64,000 nt of DNA from Mesorhizobium sp. Root157 (GTDB lineage Bacteria > Pseudomonadota > Alphaproteobacteria > Rhizobiales > Rhizobiaceae). Of the stretch, positions 28,705 through 36,563 are shown in pieces; positions within the stretch are counted from its first letter, which is position 1; each line of letters opens with the position of its first letter. Where the stretch lies: the NCBI RefSeq assembly GCF_001427385.1, contig NZ_LMGJ01000012.1, forward strand, positions 186,433 through 250,432. The letters are read 5' to 3'. The notes beneath the pieces were generated by a model. That model was not told the origin of the DNA, made no database searches, and saw nothing but the letters and a program-made list of their open reading frames with translations. The position numbers were made by a program, and so were the translations under genes.

Positions 28705-31185
28705 ATGGCCGCTCTCAAGGAATACCAAGCCAAGCGCGATTTTTCGAAGACCGCCGAGCCTGCCGGCAAGGTGGTGCACAACGAGCGGCCGGACGTAGGC
28801 GGCATTTTTGTCATCCACAAGCATGCGGCCACCCGTCTCCACTACGATCTGAGGCTGGAGCATGACGGCGTGTTGTGGAGTTGGGCCGTTACGCGCGGTC
28901 CGAGCCTCGATCCCAACGAAAAGCGCCTTGCCGTCCACGTCGAGGACCACCCGCTCGACTACGCTCCGTTCGAAGGCACCATCCCGAAGGGCGAATACGG
29001 CGGCGGTTCGGTCATCGTCTGGGACGAGGGGCGGTGGGTGCCGGAGTATTCTCCCGCCAAGGGCATGAAGAAGGGCCATATCGAGTTCGAACTCGACGGC
29101 CACAAGCTCAAGGGCAAATGGCATCTGGTGCGGCTCAAGCCACGAGCGGGCGAGAAGCGTGACAACTGGCTGCTGATCAAATCCGACGATGCCTTCGCCC
29201 GTCCGGGCGAGGACATATTGGAGGAGGAGACGCATTCGGTGAAATCCGGCCTCACCGTCGAGGAGGTCGGCGCCGGCAAGACCGTCAAGGGCAGCAAGCC
29301 GAGGGTCTGGCATTCCAACAAACCGGCTGGTGGCAAGGCGCGCAAGGAACGCAAAGAACTGGGTTTCATCGAACCCCAGCTTGCAACGCTGCAACGGCAG
29401 GCGCCGGGCGGCACCGATTGGCTGCACGAGGTGAAGTTCGACGGCTATCGCATGCAGGCGCAGATCGTTGGCACCGATATGCGTCTCCTGACCCGCAGCG
29501 GGCTCGACTGGACTGGACGGTTCGGCCCCGAAGTCGTTGGCGCGCTGGGGGCGCTGAAATGCAAGGACGCCATCATCGACGGCGAGATCGTGGTGCTGGG
29601 CGGCAACGGCGTCTCCTCGTTTGCGCTGCTGCAGGCCGACCTTTCGGCCGGCCGCTCGGACCGCTTTGTCTACTACGCGTTCGACCTGATGCGGCTCAAC
29701 GGCGAGGATTTGCGCGACGAACCTGTGGTCGAGCGGAAGGCTGCATTGCATAAATTGCTGGCCGGCATGGGCGAGGATTCGCCGGTGCGCTTCAGCGAAC
29801 ACTTCGTCGAACCCGGCCGGGTCATGCTCGAGCATGCCTGCCGCATGGGGCTGGAAGGCGTGATCTCCAAACGCGCCGATGCCCCCTATCGCAGCGGGCG
29901 CTCAACCGCCTGGGTCAAGTCGAAATGCATTGAGCGGCAGGAGTTCGTCATCGGCGGCTATTTGCCTTCCGACAAGACGGGAAGGGGTTTGAAATCGCTG
30001 CTGGTCGGCTATCATGAGGCTGGCCATCTGAAATATGCGGGCCGGGTCGGCACCGGCTTTTCGTCGGGCGTAGCCGACGATCTCAAGGCGCGGCTGGGTA
30101 AGCTGAAGGCCAAAAACAGTCCTTTCCATGCCGCCGTGCCCGATGCACGGCAGGCGATATGGATCGAGCCGGAACTCGTGGCAGAGGTTGAATTCCGAAG
30201 CTGGACCGCGGACCGCATCCTGCGCCATGCTTCCTTTCAAGGACTGCGCGAGGACAAGCTAGCGGAGGAAATCGTGCAGGAAGCGCCGAAAGCCGCGAAA
30301 CGCCCAGCAGGCAGGAAGGCCGCAAAGGCGGTAACCTCCGTCACGCTTTCCCATCCCGACAAACTGCTGTGGCCAGACGAGAAGGTGTCAAAGCAGGCTC
30401 TGCTCGACCACTATGCGCTGGTGTGGCCGCGCATGGAGCAATTCGTGGTCGACCGGCCGCTGGCGCTTGTGCGCGCGCCCGATGGGGTCAACGGCCAGCG
30501 CTTTTTTCAAAAACACGCCTCGCCCGGCATGAGCGACAAGATCCTGCGCTCGCACGATCCGGAGGACAAGGAAGAGATACTCTACGTTCGCGATTTCGAC
30601 GGCATCGCAGCCCTTGTGCAGATGGGCGTGGTCGAGGTCCATGTCTGGGGCTGCAAGGTCGAGGAAATCGACACGCCCGACCAGATCGTTTTCGACCTCG
30701 ATCCCGACGAAGGGGTCGCCATGGACCGGGTTCGCGAAGCCGCGCTCTCGATCCGCCAGCGTCTTGAGGAACTGTCGCTTGCGACCTTCGTCAAGACATC
30801 GGGCGGCAAGGGCTACCACATCGTGGTGCCGTTGAAGCCGACGGCCAGATGGGATCAGGTGAAGGGCTTCTCCCACGACTTTGCCCGCGCCATGGAGCAG
30901 GCCGAGCCGGAGCGTTTCACCGCCACGCTGTCGAAAAAGGCGCGGACCGGAAAGATTTTCATCGACTACCTGCGCAACGGCCGCGGCTCAACCACGGTCG
31001 CCCCCTATTCGTCGCGGGCCAAGACGGGCGCCACCATCTCGATGCCGGTCACATGGGCCGAGATCGAGAAAGGCATTGCGCCCAATGCCTACCCGCTTGG
31101 CGGCAAGACGACATTGCAGCGTCTTGACGCCGACGACCCCTGGCAGGATTTCTTCAGCAAGGGCAAGCCGCTGAAGCTGCGCTGA
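28705..31185 (+). CDS. ligD: ATP-dependent DNA ligase LigD (phosphoesterase-ligase-polymerase)
   Basis: LigD trims, fills and seals broken ends brought together by Ku. All three domains are present in 826 residues. The 3'-phosphoesterase domain (about 10-190) has FVIHKHAATRLHYDLRLEHD. The ligase domain (about 220-525) has the nucleotidyl Lys244 in HEVKFDGYRMQA, plus DGEIVVL and EGVISKRADAPY. The polymerase/primase domain (about 540-825) has LSHPDKLLWPDEK, the metal motif DLDPDEG and SGGKGYHIVVPL. The order PE-LIG-POL is the one usual in rhizobia (Pseudomonas-type). An 11-base tandem duplication CTGAAGCTGCG/C spans the stop codon (31171-31192). It ends seven bases before convergent mbfA. Confidence 0.97.
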   Translation: MAALKEYQAKRDFSKTAEPAGKVVHNERPDVGGIFVIHKHAATRLHYDLRLEHDGVLWSWAVTRGPSLDPNEKRLAVHVEDHPLDYAPFEGTIPKGEYGGGSVIVWDEGRWVPEYSPAKGMKKGHIEFELDGHKLKGKWHLVRLKPRAGEKRDNWLLIKSDDAFARPGEDILEEETHSVKSGLTVEEVGAGKTVKGSKPRVWHSNKPAGGKARKERKELGFIEPQLATLQRQAPGGTDWLHEVKFDGYRMQAQIVGTDMRLLTRSGLDWTGRFGPEVVGALGALKCKDAIIDGEIVVLGGNGVSSFALLQADLSAGRSDRFVYYAFDLMRLNGEDLRDEPVVERKAALHKLLAGMGEDSPVRFSEHFVEPGRVMLEHACRMGLEGVISKRADAPYRSGRSTAWVKSKCIERQEFVIGGYLPSDKTGRGLKSLLVGYHEAGHLKYAGRVGTGFSSGVADDLKARLGKLKAKNSPFHAAVPDARQAIWIEPELVAEVEFRSWTADRILRHASFQGLREDKLAEEIVQEAPKAAKRPAGRKAAKAVTSVTLSHPDKLLWPDEKVSKQALLDHYALVWPRMEQFVVDRPLALVRAPDGVNGQRFFQKHASPGMSDKILRSHDPEDKEEILYVRDFDGIAALVQMGVVEVHVWGCKVEEIDTPDQIVFDLDPDEGVAMDRVREAALSIRQRLEELSLATFVKTSGGKGYHIVVPLKPTARWDQVKGFSHDFARAMEQAEPERFTATLSKKARTGKIFIDYLRNGRGSTTVAPYSSRAKTGATISMPVTWAEIEKGIAPNAYPLGGKTTLQRLDADDPWQDFFSKGKPLKLR

Positions 31186-31192
31186 AGCTGCC

Positions 31193-32176
31193 TCAGGCGT
31201 TGCCGATCAGCACGCCTGCCGCAAACACCAGCGCCCCACCCAGCACCACCTGGAAGGCGGCGCGCAGGAACGGCGTTTCCATATAGCGGTTCTGGATGAA
31301 GGCGATGGCCCACAATTCGAAGAACACCACGATTGCCGCCACCGTGGTCGCGGTCCAGAAGTTCGTGATCAGATAGGGCAAGGCATGGCCGAGGCCGCCC
31401 AGCGCCGTCATGACGCCTGAGGCGATGCCGCGCTTCAGCGGCGAGCCGCGTCCGGACAACTTGCCGTCATCGGATGCGGCTTCCGTAAAGCCCATCGAGA
31501 TACCGGCGCCGATCGAGGCAGCGAGGCCGACCAGGAAGGTCTGCCAGGTGTCATGCGTGGCAAAGGCCGCAGCAAAGATCGGTGCCAGCGTCGAGACCGA
31601 ACCGTCCATCAGTCCCGCCAGTCCCGGCTGCACATAGGTCAGGATGAACTGCCGGCGCTCGGTGGCGGCTTCCTCGTTGCGCACCGCACCCGGCACATGT
31701 TCCTGCTCCAGTCTTTGCGCCAGCCTCTCATGGCCTTGTTCGGCAGCGGCGAGGTCGCCCAAAAGCTTGCGCGTCGAGGCATCGGAAGTGCGCTTGGCCG
31801 CCTCGACATAAAACAGGTGCGCCTGCCGCTCCATGTCCTCGGCCTGGCTGCGCACCTTGTCGATGCCAAGCGGCCTGACCAGCCAGTCCGGCTTGCGCTC
31901 GTAGTAGCCTTTCACATGCTCGCGCCGGATCAGCGGGATACGTTCGCCGAAGCGCTTGCGGTGCAACTCGATCAATGCGGCGCGATGCCCGTCCTCTTCC
32001 GCCGCCATCGCCTCGAAGACCTTGGTCGACTGCGGGAAGTCCTTTTCCAGCCCGTCGGCATAGGCGCGGTAGATGCGCGCATCGTCTTCTTCCGAAGAGA
32101 TGGCCAGAGCCAGGATTTCCTGTTCCGACAAGGAAGAGAACGGGCGCCGCCCAAAACCGAACACGCGAGAAAGCAT
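31193..32176 (-). CDS. mbfA: Membrane-bound ferritin MbfA, iron exporter
   Basis: MbfA joins a ferritin-like (erythrin-vacuolar) domain to a VIT1/CCC1-type transporter and exports iron to protect from iron and peroxide stress in Bradyrhizobium and Agrobacterium. The 327-residue protein fits: residues 20-165 hold ferritin-type metal ligands (SSEEDDARIYRAY, AEEDGHRAALIELH, AAAEQGHERL), and residues 185-327 form the VIT-like membrane domain with GLMDGSVSTLAPIFAAAF, FTEAASDDG and about four membrane segments. A large Irr-type operator lies just upstream, consistent with iron control of this gene. It is convergent with ligD. Confidence 0.93.
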   Translation of the reverse strand: MLSRVFGFGRRPFSSLSEQEILALAISSEEDDARIYRAYADGLEKDFPQSTKVFEAMAAEEDGHRAALIELHRKRFGERIPLIRREHVKGYYERKPDWLVRPLGIDKVRSQAEDMERQAHLFYVEAAKRTSDASTRKLLGDLAAAEQGHERLAQRLEQEHVPGAVRNEEAATERRQFILTYVQPGLAGLMDGSVSTLAPIFAAAFATHDTWQTFLVGLAASIGAGISMGFTEAASDDGKLSGRGSPLKRGIASGVMTALGGLGHALPYLITNFWTATTVAAIVVFFELWAIAFIQNRYMETPFLRAAFQVVLGGALVFAAGVLIGNA

Positions 32177-32185
32177 GAGCGTTCC

Positions 32186-32216
32186 AATCTAGTTTAGAAT
32201 TGTTCTAAACTAGATT
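32186..32216. promoter_or_regulatory. Irr-type iron operator (ICE motif) before mbfA
   Basis: The core TTTAGAATTGTTCTAAA (32193-32209) matches the iron control element bound by Irr in rhizobia, TTTAGAA-N3-TTCTAAA. The symmetry extends outward without a mismatch: arms AATCTAGTTTAGAA (32186-32199) and TTCTAAACTAGATT (32203-32216) flank a three-base spacer. It lies 9 bases upstream of the mbfA ATG, a position where a bound repressor would block transcription. Irr is known to repress mbfA under low iron in Agrobacterium and Bradyrhizobium. Confidence 0.9.
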
Positions 32217-32355
32217 GTGCGCCGCAAGAGGTCAATCGCGTCCGGGAAATCGACCGTCAGAATTATTGAACGGCAAATCGAATCGGGGCTCTTTTTATCG
32301 GTGAACGTTTGCCTATATGGATGCCTTCTGTAGAACTCCCCCGGAAGGCACCGAC

Positions 32356-32676
32356 ATGCACAAGGAGCACGTAAACGCGTTCGATCCGAAGCCGCTGCTG
32401 GACCTGATTGCCTCCATCGAAGCGGACCTGCACCGCCTCAAGGGCATGGTCGAGCAGGAGGTGGAGAAATTCGACCCCGCCAATCCGCACAACAAGACGT
32501 CCGATGGCAAGTTGACCACGGAGGGCGTCGAATGCTGCTACCGAATGTTCGATGAGGGCAAGACGCGCTATACGGTCGCGCAGCAGATGAAGATCTCGTT
32601 CGCCGCCGCGACCCATCGCTTCAACGCGTGGCGAAAGGCGGGTGGTGCCAAGCGCCAGCGCGAATTGCTGGGATGA
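32356..32676 (+). CDS. Small protein with a helix-turn-helix-like C-terminus, unknown
   Basis: A 106-residue soluble protein. The N-terminal half is a helix with charged repeats (LLDLIASIEADLHRLKGMVE, then EKFDPANPHNKTSDG), and the C-terminal half, YTVAQQMKISFAAATHRFNA, followed by WRKAGG, looks like a helix-turn-helix of the kind found in phage or plasmid regulators. The start at 32356 is preceded by GGAAGG at a fair distance. It diverges from mbfA, whose Irr operator lies 140 bases away. No family is recognised with confidence. Confidence 0.7.
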   Translation: MHKEHVNAFDPKPLLDLIASIEADLHRLKGMVEQEVEKFDPANPHNKTSDGKLTTEGVECCYRMFDEGKTRYTVAQQMKISFAAATHRFNAWRKAGGAKRQRELLG

Positions 32677-32728
32677 AACTGCTGGCGGGGCATCGGATAC
32701 GGCGCCCCGCCGCAAGCATGGTACGCCG

Positions 32729-33148
32729 TCAGCGGTAGAGCGGGCAGCTTCTGTCCCAGCGGCCGAAGCTGACGACGACACGCTCGCCGTAGCGCGAGCG
32801 GCCGCTGACATCGATCGTGCGCCGGCCGACGTCGACGATGCGTGCGCGCCGGATCCCCATCCTCTCGGCTTTGGCCACGGCACGCTGCGGCGCGCATTCG
32901 CGCCGTGCCCAGCCCCGATCGTCGGGACGCCGGTCGTAGTAGCGCCGATCGTCATAACGACGGTCGTCATATCGCCGATCCTCACCGCGGCAACGCTCGC
33001 GATATGGGTTGCAGTCGTCTCTCATGAGCATCCTCGGTCCGTCCGGACCGAGTTGCAGTTCAAGCGTTTCGGCTTGCGCGACATTTGCGGCAGCACCTGC
33101 CAGGGCAAGCGTCGCCGCAATCAGGGCGGTTTTCAGTATGTTTCGCAT
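32729..33148 (-). CDS. Secreted Arg/Asp/Tyr-rich repeat protein, unknown
   Basis: A 139-residue protein with a clear Sec signal peptide (first 26 residues, ending NVAQAE). The mature part has a compact repeat DRRYDDRRYDDRRYYDRRPD at residues 57-76 and a C-terminal basic domain ending SFGRWDRSCPLYR; Cys occurs in DDCNPYRERC and near the end, allowing disulfide bonds in the periplasm. The start at 33148 follows GGAGGCC. A near-match EcfG promoter (33173-33197, minus strand: TGAAC-N16-CGTT) lies 25 bases upstream. I do not know its role; such proteins are frequent in rhizobia. Confidence 0.75.
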   Translation of the reverse strand: MRNILKTALIAATLALAGAAANVAQAETLELQLGPDGPRMLMRDDCNPYRERCRGEDRRYDDRRYDDRRYYDRRPDDRGWARRECAPQRAVAKAERMGIRRARIVDVGRRTIDVSGRSRYGERVVVSFGRWDRSCPLYR

Positions 33149-33172
33149 TACAAGGCCTCCTGTCGGGACCAT

Positions 33173-33197
33173 AACGACGCCAGAGCGATCCGGTTCA
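33173..33197 (-). promoter_or_regulatory. Near-match EcfG-type promoter for the repeat protein
   Basis: On the minus strand TGAAC (33197-33193) is followed after 16 bases by a perfect CGTT (33176-33173). One base of the -35 element differs from GGAAC. The -10 element ends 25 bases before the ATG at 33148. The case is weak on its own. Confidence 0.3.
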
Positions 33198-33379
33198 AAT
33201 CAGCTTTGACGATTGCCCCGAAATAGTTGGTGAGTGTCCCGCCTTCGTCGCCTCAGGACGCGACGATTGCGGCGCCTTGATGGTTGCGATCGTAAAATTT
33301 CATTGGTGCAGGTCGCCGTTTTGCGGGAATGGTAAAGAACAAGGCCTTTTAGTTCGTCACCACGGCCTGGGGTTCTGCC

Positions 33380-34372
33380 ATGACCGCCACCTTTTCCGCC
33401 GGCTTGCCCGGCATTGCCGATATCCGCCGTGCCGCGCAGCGCCTTGCCGACCTTGCGGTGCGCACGCCGATCGTCGAGTCGCCGGCCCTCAACGAGCGCT
33501 TCGGCGGCCGGGTGCTGTTCAAGCCCGAAGTGCTGCAGCGCACCGGTTCGTTCAAGTTCCGCGGTGCCTACAACAAGATCTCCGGTCTCAGCGAGGAGGA
33601 GCGCGCGCGCGGCATCGTTGCCTTTTCGTCCGGCAACCACGCGCAAGGCGTCGCTGCTTCGGCGGCCCTGTTCGGGGCAAAGGCTGTCATCGCCATGCCG
33701 TCGGATGCGCCGCAGGCCAAGGTCGGCAACGTGCGGCGCATGGGTGCCGAGGTCGTCCCCTTCGATCGCTTCCGCGACAGGCGTGAGGATGTCGTGCAGC
33801 CTTATCTTGATCGCGGCATGGTTCTGGTTCCGCCCTTTGACGATCCGGCCATCATTGCCGGGCAGGGTACGGTCGGCCTCGAAATCGTGGAACAGGCGGC
33901 GAAACTCGGCGTCAGTCTCGACGCGGTGGTGGTGCCGTGCGGCGGCGGCGGTTTGATCGGCGGCATCTCGCTCGCCGTCAAGGACGCGTCAGCCGCTACG
34001 GCGATCTGGGGAGCGGAGCCGGAACATTTCGACGACACCCGCCGCTCGCTGGAAGCGGGCCGGCGGGTCGCCAATGAACCCGGCCACGTTTCCTCCTGCG
34101 ATGCCTTGCTGACCTCCGAGCCCGGCCTCATCACCTTCGAGATAAACCGCCGCAATCTTGCCGGTGTGGTTGCCGTTTCGGAGCAAGCGGTAGCCCTGGC
34201 CATGCGGGACGCCATGGCCCATCTCAAGCTGGTGGTCGAACCGGGCGGATCGGTCGCGCTTGCCGCTCTTTCTTCCGGCCGCATCGACTTGCAAGGCAAG
34301 TGCGTGGCGGTCGTGCTGTCGGGCGGCAATGTCGACTTCGATGTCTATTCCAGGATGATCGCTGAAGCCTGA
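33380..34372 (+). CDS. Threonine/serine dehydratase (PLP enzyme)
   Basis: A 330-residue fold-type II PLP enzyme that deaminates threonine or serine to the keto acid. The PLP-lysine motif is TGSFKFRGAYN, the carboxylate loop SSGNHAQGVAASAALFG, and the phosphate loop CGGGGLIGGI. It lacks the C-terminal regulatory domain of biosynthetic IlvA, so it is of the catabolic or serine-racemase-like type. It is convergent with the ABC permease gene. The exact substrate cannot be told from sequence. Confidence 0.92.
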   Translation: MTATFSAGLPGIADIRRAAQRLADLAVRTPIVESPALNERFGGRVLFKPEVLQRTGSFKFRGAYNKISGLSEEERARGIVAFSSGNHAQGVAASAALFGAKAVIAMPSDAPQAKVGNVRRMGAEVVPFDRFRDRREDVVQPYLDRGMVLVPPFDDPAIIAGQGTVGLEIVEQAAKLGVSLDAVVVPCGGGGLIGGISLAVKDASAATAIWGAEPEHFDDTRRSLEAGRRVANEPGHVSSCDALLTSEPGLITFEINRRNLAGVVAVSEQAVALAMRDAMAHLKLVVEPGGSVALAALSSGRIDLQGKCVAVVLSGGNVDFDVYSRMIAEA

Positions 34373-34378
34373 TCGCCG

Positions 34379-35515
34379 TCAATCCAGAGTTCGCCGGAAA
34401 CGCAGCAGGGCAAAGCCCGCAAACAACAGCACGAAGCCGAACAGCCAGGCCACTTCGGTTGCGATCGCTGGAAATTCCGCGCCTTTCAGCATCACCGCGC
34501 GCACGATGCGCAGGAAATGGGTGAGCGGGAAGATTTCGCCCAGCCATTGCGCCCATACCGGCATGCCGCTGAACGGAAACATGAATCCGGACAAAAGGAT
34601 CGACGGGAGGAAGAAGAAGAAGGTCAGTTGCATGGCCTGCATCTGGGTGCGCGAAACCGTCGAAATGGTGTAGCCGAGCAGAACCAGCCCCAGCACGAAA
34701 ACGAGGATGGACGACAGCAAGAGCGGCAGGCCGCCGACGAAGGGGACGAAGAACAACAGCTTGGCCGCGATCAGCACCACCACCACCTGCACCGCGCCGA
34801 CGCAGGCATAGGGCAGCACCTTGCCCATCATGATCTCCAGCGGGCTGGACGGCATGGCGAGCAGGTTTTCCATGGTGCCGCGCTCCGTCTCGCGCGTCAG
34901 TGCGATCGAGGTCATCATCACCATGGTCATTTGCAGGATGACGCCAAGCAGGCCGGGCACGATGTTGTACTGCGAAATGCCCTCCGGGTTGTAGCGCCGG
35001 TGCACCACCACATCGAGTTGGCCGCGCGCATTCTCGGCCGCGGCCGCTTGCTGGCCTTGTGCCCGCAGCAGCGCTTGGCCGGCAATCGTTCCCAGGGTCG
35101 AGATCGCGCCGCTTGCCACCGAAGGGTCGGTGGCGTCCGCCTCGATCAGGATTTGCGGCCTGTCGCCGCGTTCCACCCGTCGTCCGAAGTCTGCGGGAAT
35201 GGTGACCACGAACGTCACCTCTCCGCTCGCCATCAGCGCATCCGCTTCTTCCTGGGTCTCGGCGATATGGTCGAAACGGTAATAGTTGGTGTTCTCCAGC
35301 GCCGACACCACGGCGCGGGTGTACTGGTCGTTGCTCATCGCCAGAAGTGCCGCCGGCAGGCTCTTGGGATCGTTGTTGATGGCGAAGCCGAACAGCACCA
35401 GAAGCATCAGCGGCACGCCGAGCATCATGGCGAAGGTTACGCGGTCGCGCCGCATCTGGATGAACTCCTTCACCAGCAGCGCATTCAGCCTCGAAAGGGA
35501 GAAATCACCGTTCAT
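34379..35515 (-). CDS. ABC-2 exporter permease (YbhS/YbhR-like)
   Basis: A 378-residue inner-membrane permease of the ABC-2 type. One hydrophobic segment near residues 20-42 (MMLGVPLMLLVLFGFAINND) is followed by a large periplasmic domain (about 45-175) and five C-terminal segments with the ABC-2 signature in LTRETERGTMENLLAMPSSP. The start MNGDFSLSRL at 35515 is chosen because the frame upstream runs through a dispersed repeat. It follows the ATPase gene after 130 bases. Escherichia coli has two permeases (YbhS, YbhR) here; only one is present, so it may form a homodimer. Confidence 0.92.
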   Translation of the reverse strand: MNGDFSLSRLNALLVKEFIQMRRDRVTFAMMLGVPLMLLVLFGFAINNDPKSLPAALLAMSNDQYTRAVVSALENTNYYRFDHIAETQEEADALMASGEVTFVVTIPADFGRRVERGDRPQILIEADATDPSVASGAISTLGTIAGQALLRAQGQQAAAAENARGQLDVVVHRRYNPEGISQYNIVPGLLGVILQMTMVMMTSIALTRETERGTMENLLAMPSSPLEIMMGKVLPYACVGAVQVVVVLIAAKLLFFVPFVGGLPLLLSSILVFVLGLVLLGYTISTVSRTQMQAMQLTFFFFLPSILLSGFMFPFSGMPVWAQWLGEIFPLTHFLRIVRAVMLKGAEFPAIATEVAWLFGFVLLFAGFALLRFRRTLD

Positions 35516-35562
35516 GGCAAGGCCTCGCGGTGGACAGCCCCTATGGCGCCGGCCTTGCGGCA

Positions 35563-35622
35563 GCGTTTCCTCTTCTCCGGGCGGGGGGAGAGGTGGTCCG
35601 AAGGGGCGGTGAGGGTGTGTTT
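35563..35622. repeat. Dispersed GC-rich intergenic repeat fragment
   Basis: The stretch from about 35563 has CCTCTTCTCCGG facing GGGGGGAGAGGTGGTCC and continuing AAGGGGCGGTGAGGGTGTG. It resembles half of the dyad repeats scattered between genes in Rhizobiales, including the full element at 49036-49164. It sits inside the cecR-type operon between ATPase and permease genes and may pause transcription or protect the upstream mRNA. Confidence 0.5.
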
Positions 35623-35645
35623 CCCCAATCGAGCGACAATCCTCA

Positions 35646-36563
35646 TCACATATTGTCCTTCGCACCGGCCATGAACTGGATGAAGACGTCTTCGAGGCTG
35701 GTTTCGCCAGCGGTCACCGTCACGCCGGGGTGATGCCTCTCCATCTCGGTGAGCGATGTTTGCAGCGCAGCCTTGTCGGAGCCCACCACATGCAGCGTCG
35801 CGCCGAACGGTGCCACCTGCTCGACGCCGGGCTTGCCGGCCAGCGCCGCGGCCACCCTGTCCAGCCGCTGCCCCTGCACCACAAACGTGGTCAGCCCGGC
35901 GTTGCGCACCACCTCGTCCACAGTGCCGGTGGCCAGCATCTTTCCGTAGGAGATGTAGCTGATGCGGTGGCAGCGCTCGGCCTCGTCCATGTAGTGGGTG
36001 GAGACCAGCACGGTCAGCCCGCCGCTGGCCAGCAGGTGGATTTCGTCCCAGAATTCGCGCCGCGCCTTGGGATCGACGCCCGCCGTCGGCTCGTCGAGCA
36101 ACAACAGCTTCGGCTTGTGCATGATGCAGGCGGCCAGCGCCAGCCGCTGCTTCCAGCCACCCGACAGCGTACCCGCGATCTGGTTGCGCCGCGAGGTCAG
36201 GCCGAGGTCGGCCAGCGTATCCGAGACATAGGTTTCGACCGGCTGCAACTGGTAGAGACGCGCCACGAATTCGAGGTTCTCTCCGATGGTCAGGTCCTCG
36301 TAGAACGAGAACTTCTGCGTCATGTAGCCGACTTCGCGCTTGATCATCAGGCCTTCGGTGAGCAGGTCGTAGCCAAGCACGGTGCCGTCGCCCTCGTCGG
36401 GCGTCAGCAGGCCGCACATCATGCGGATGGTCGTGGTCTTGCCCGAGCCGTTGGGGCCGAGGAAGCCGACGATCTCGCCTTCGGCGACCGACATGGTGAC
36501 GTGATCGACCACCGTCTTGTCGCCGAAGCGCTTGACCAGGCCGCGAACGTCGATGGCGTTCAT
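35646..36563 (-). CDS. ABC exporter ATPase (YbhF-like)
   Basis: A 305-residue ATP-binding subunit with Walker A GPNGSGKTTT, signature LSGGWKQRLALAACIM, Walker [14 protein letters not shown] and the H-loop STHYMDEAERC. The C-terminal 75 residues form the domain typical of drug and polysaccharide ABC-2 exporters. Escherichia coli YbhF carries two such ATPase halves, this protein one. Its start overlaps the end of the HlyD-type gene by four bases (ATGA), so the two are coupled. It works with the permease downstream. Confidence 0.95.
   Translation of the reverse strand: MNAIDVRGLVKRFGDKTVVDHVTMSVAEGEIVGFLGPNGSGKTTTIRMMCGLLTPDEGDGTVLGYDLLTEGLMIKREVGYMTQKFSFYEDLTIGENLEFVARLYQLQPVETYVSDTLADLGLTSRRNQIAGTLSGGWKQRLALAACIMHKPKLLLLDEPTAGVDPKARREFWDEIHLLASGGLTVLVSTHYMDEAERCHRISYISYGKMLATGTVDEVVRNAGLTTFVVQGQRLDRVAAALAGKPGVEQVAPFGATLHVVGSDKAALQTSLTEMERHHPGVTVTAGETSLEDVFIQFMAGAKDNM

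Noticed and set aside
31171..31192. 11-base tandem duplication across the ligD stop codon
   Set aside because: It is a two-copy slip of CTGAAGCTGC and changes nothing in the protein; noted in the ligD entry only.
32910..32985. Short repeats in the DRRYDD region as a CRISPR-like array
   Set aside because: The repeats are 9 to 12 bases, in frame and coding, without spacers.
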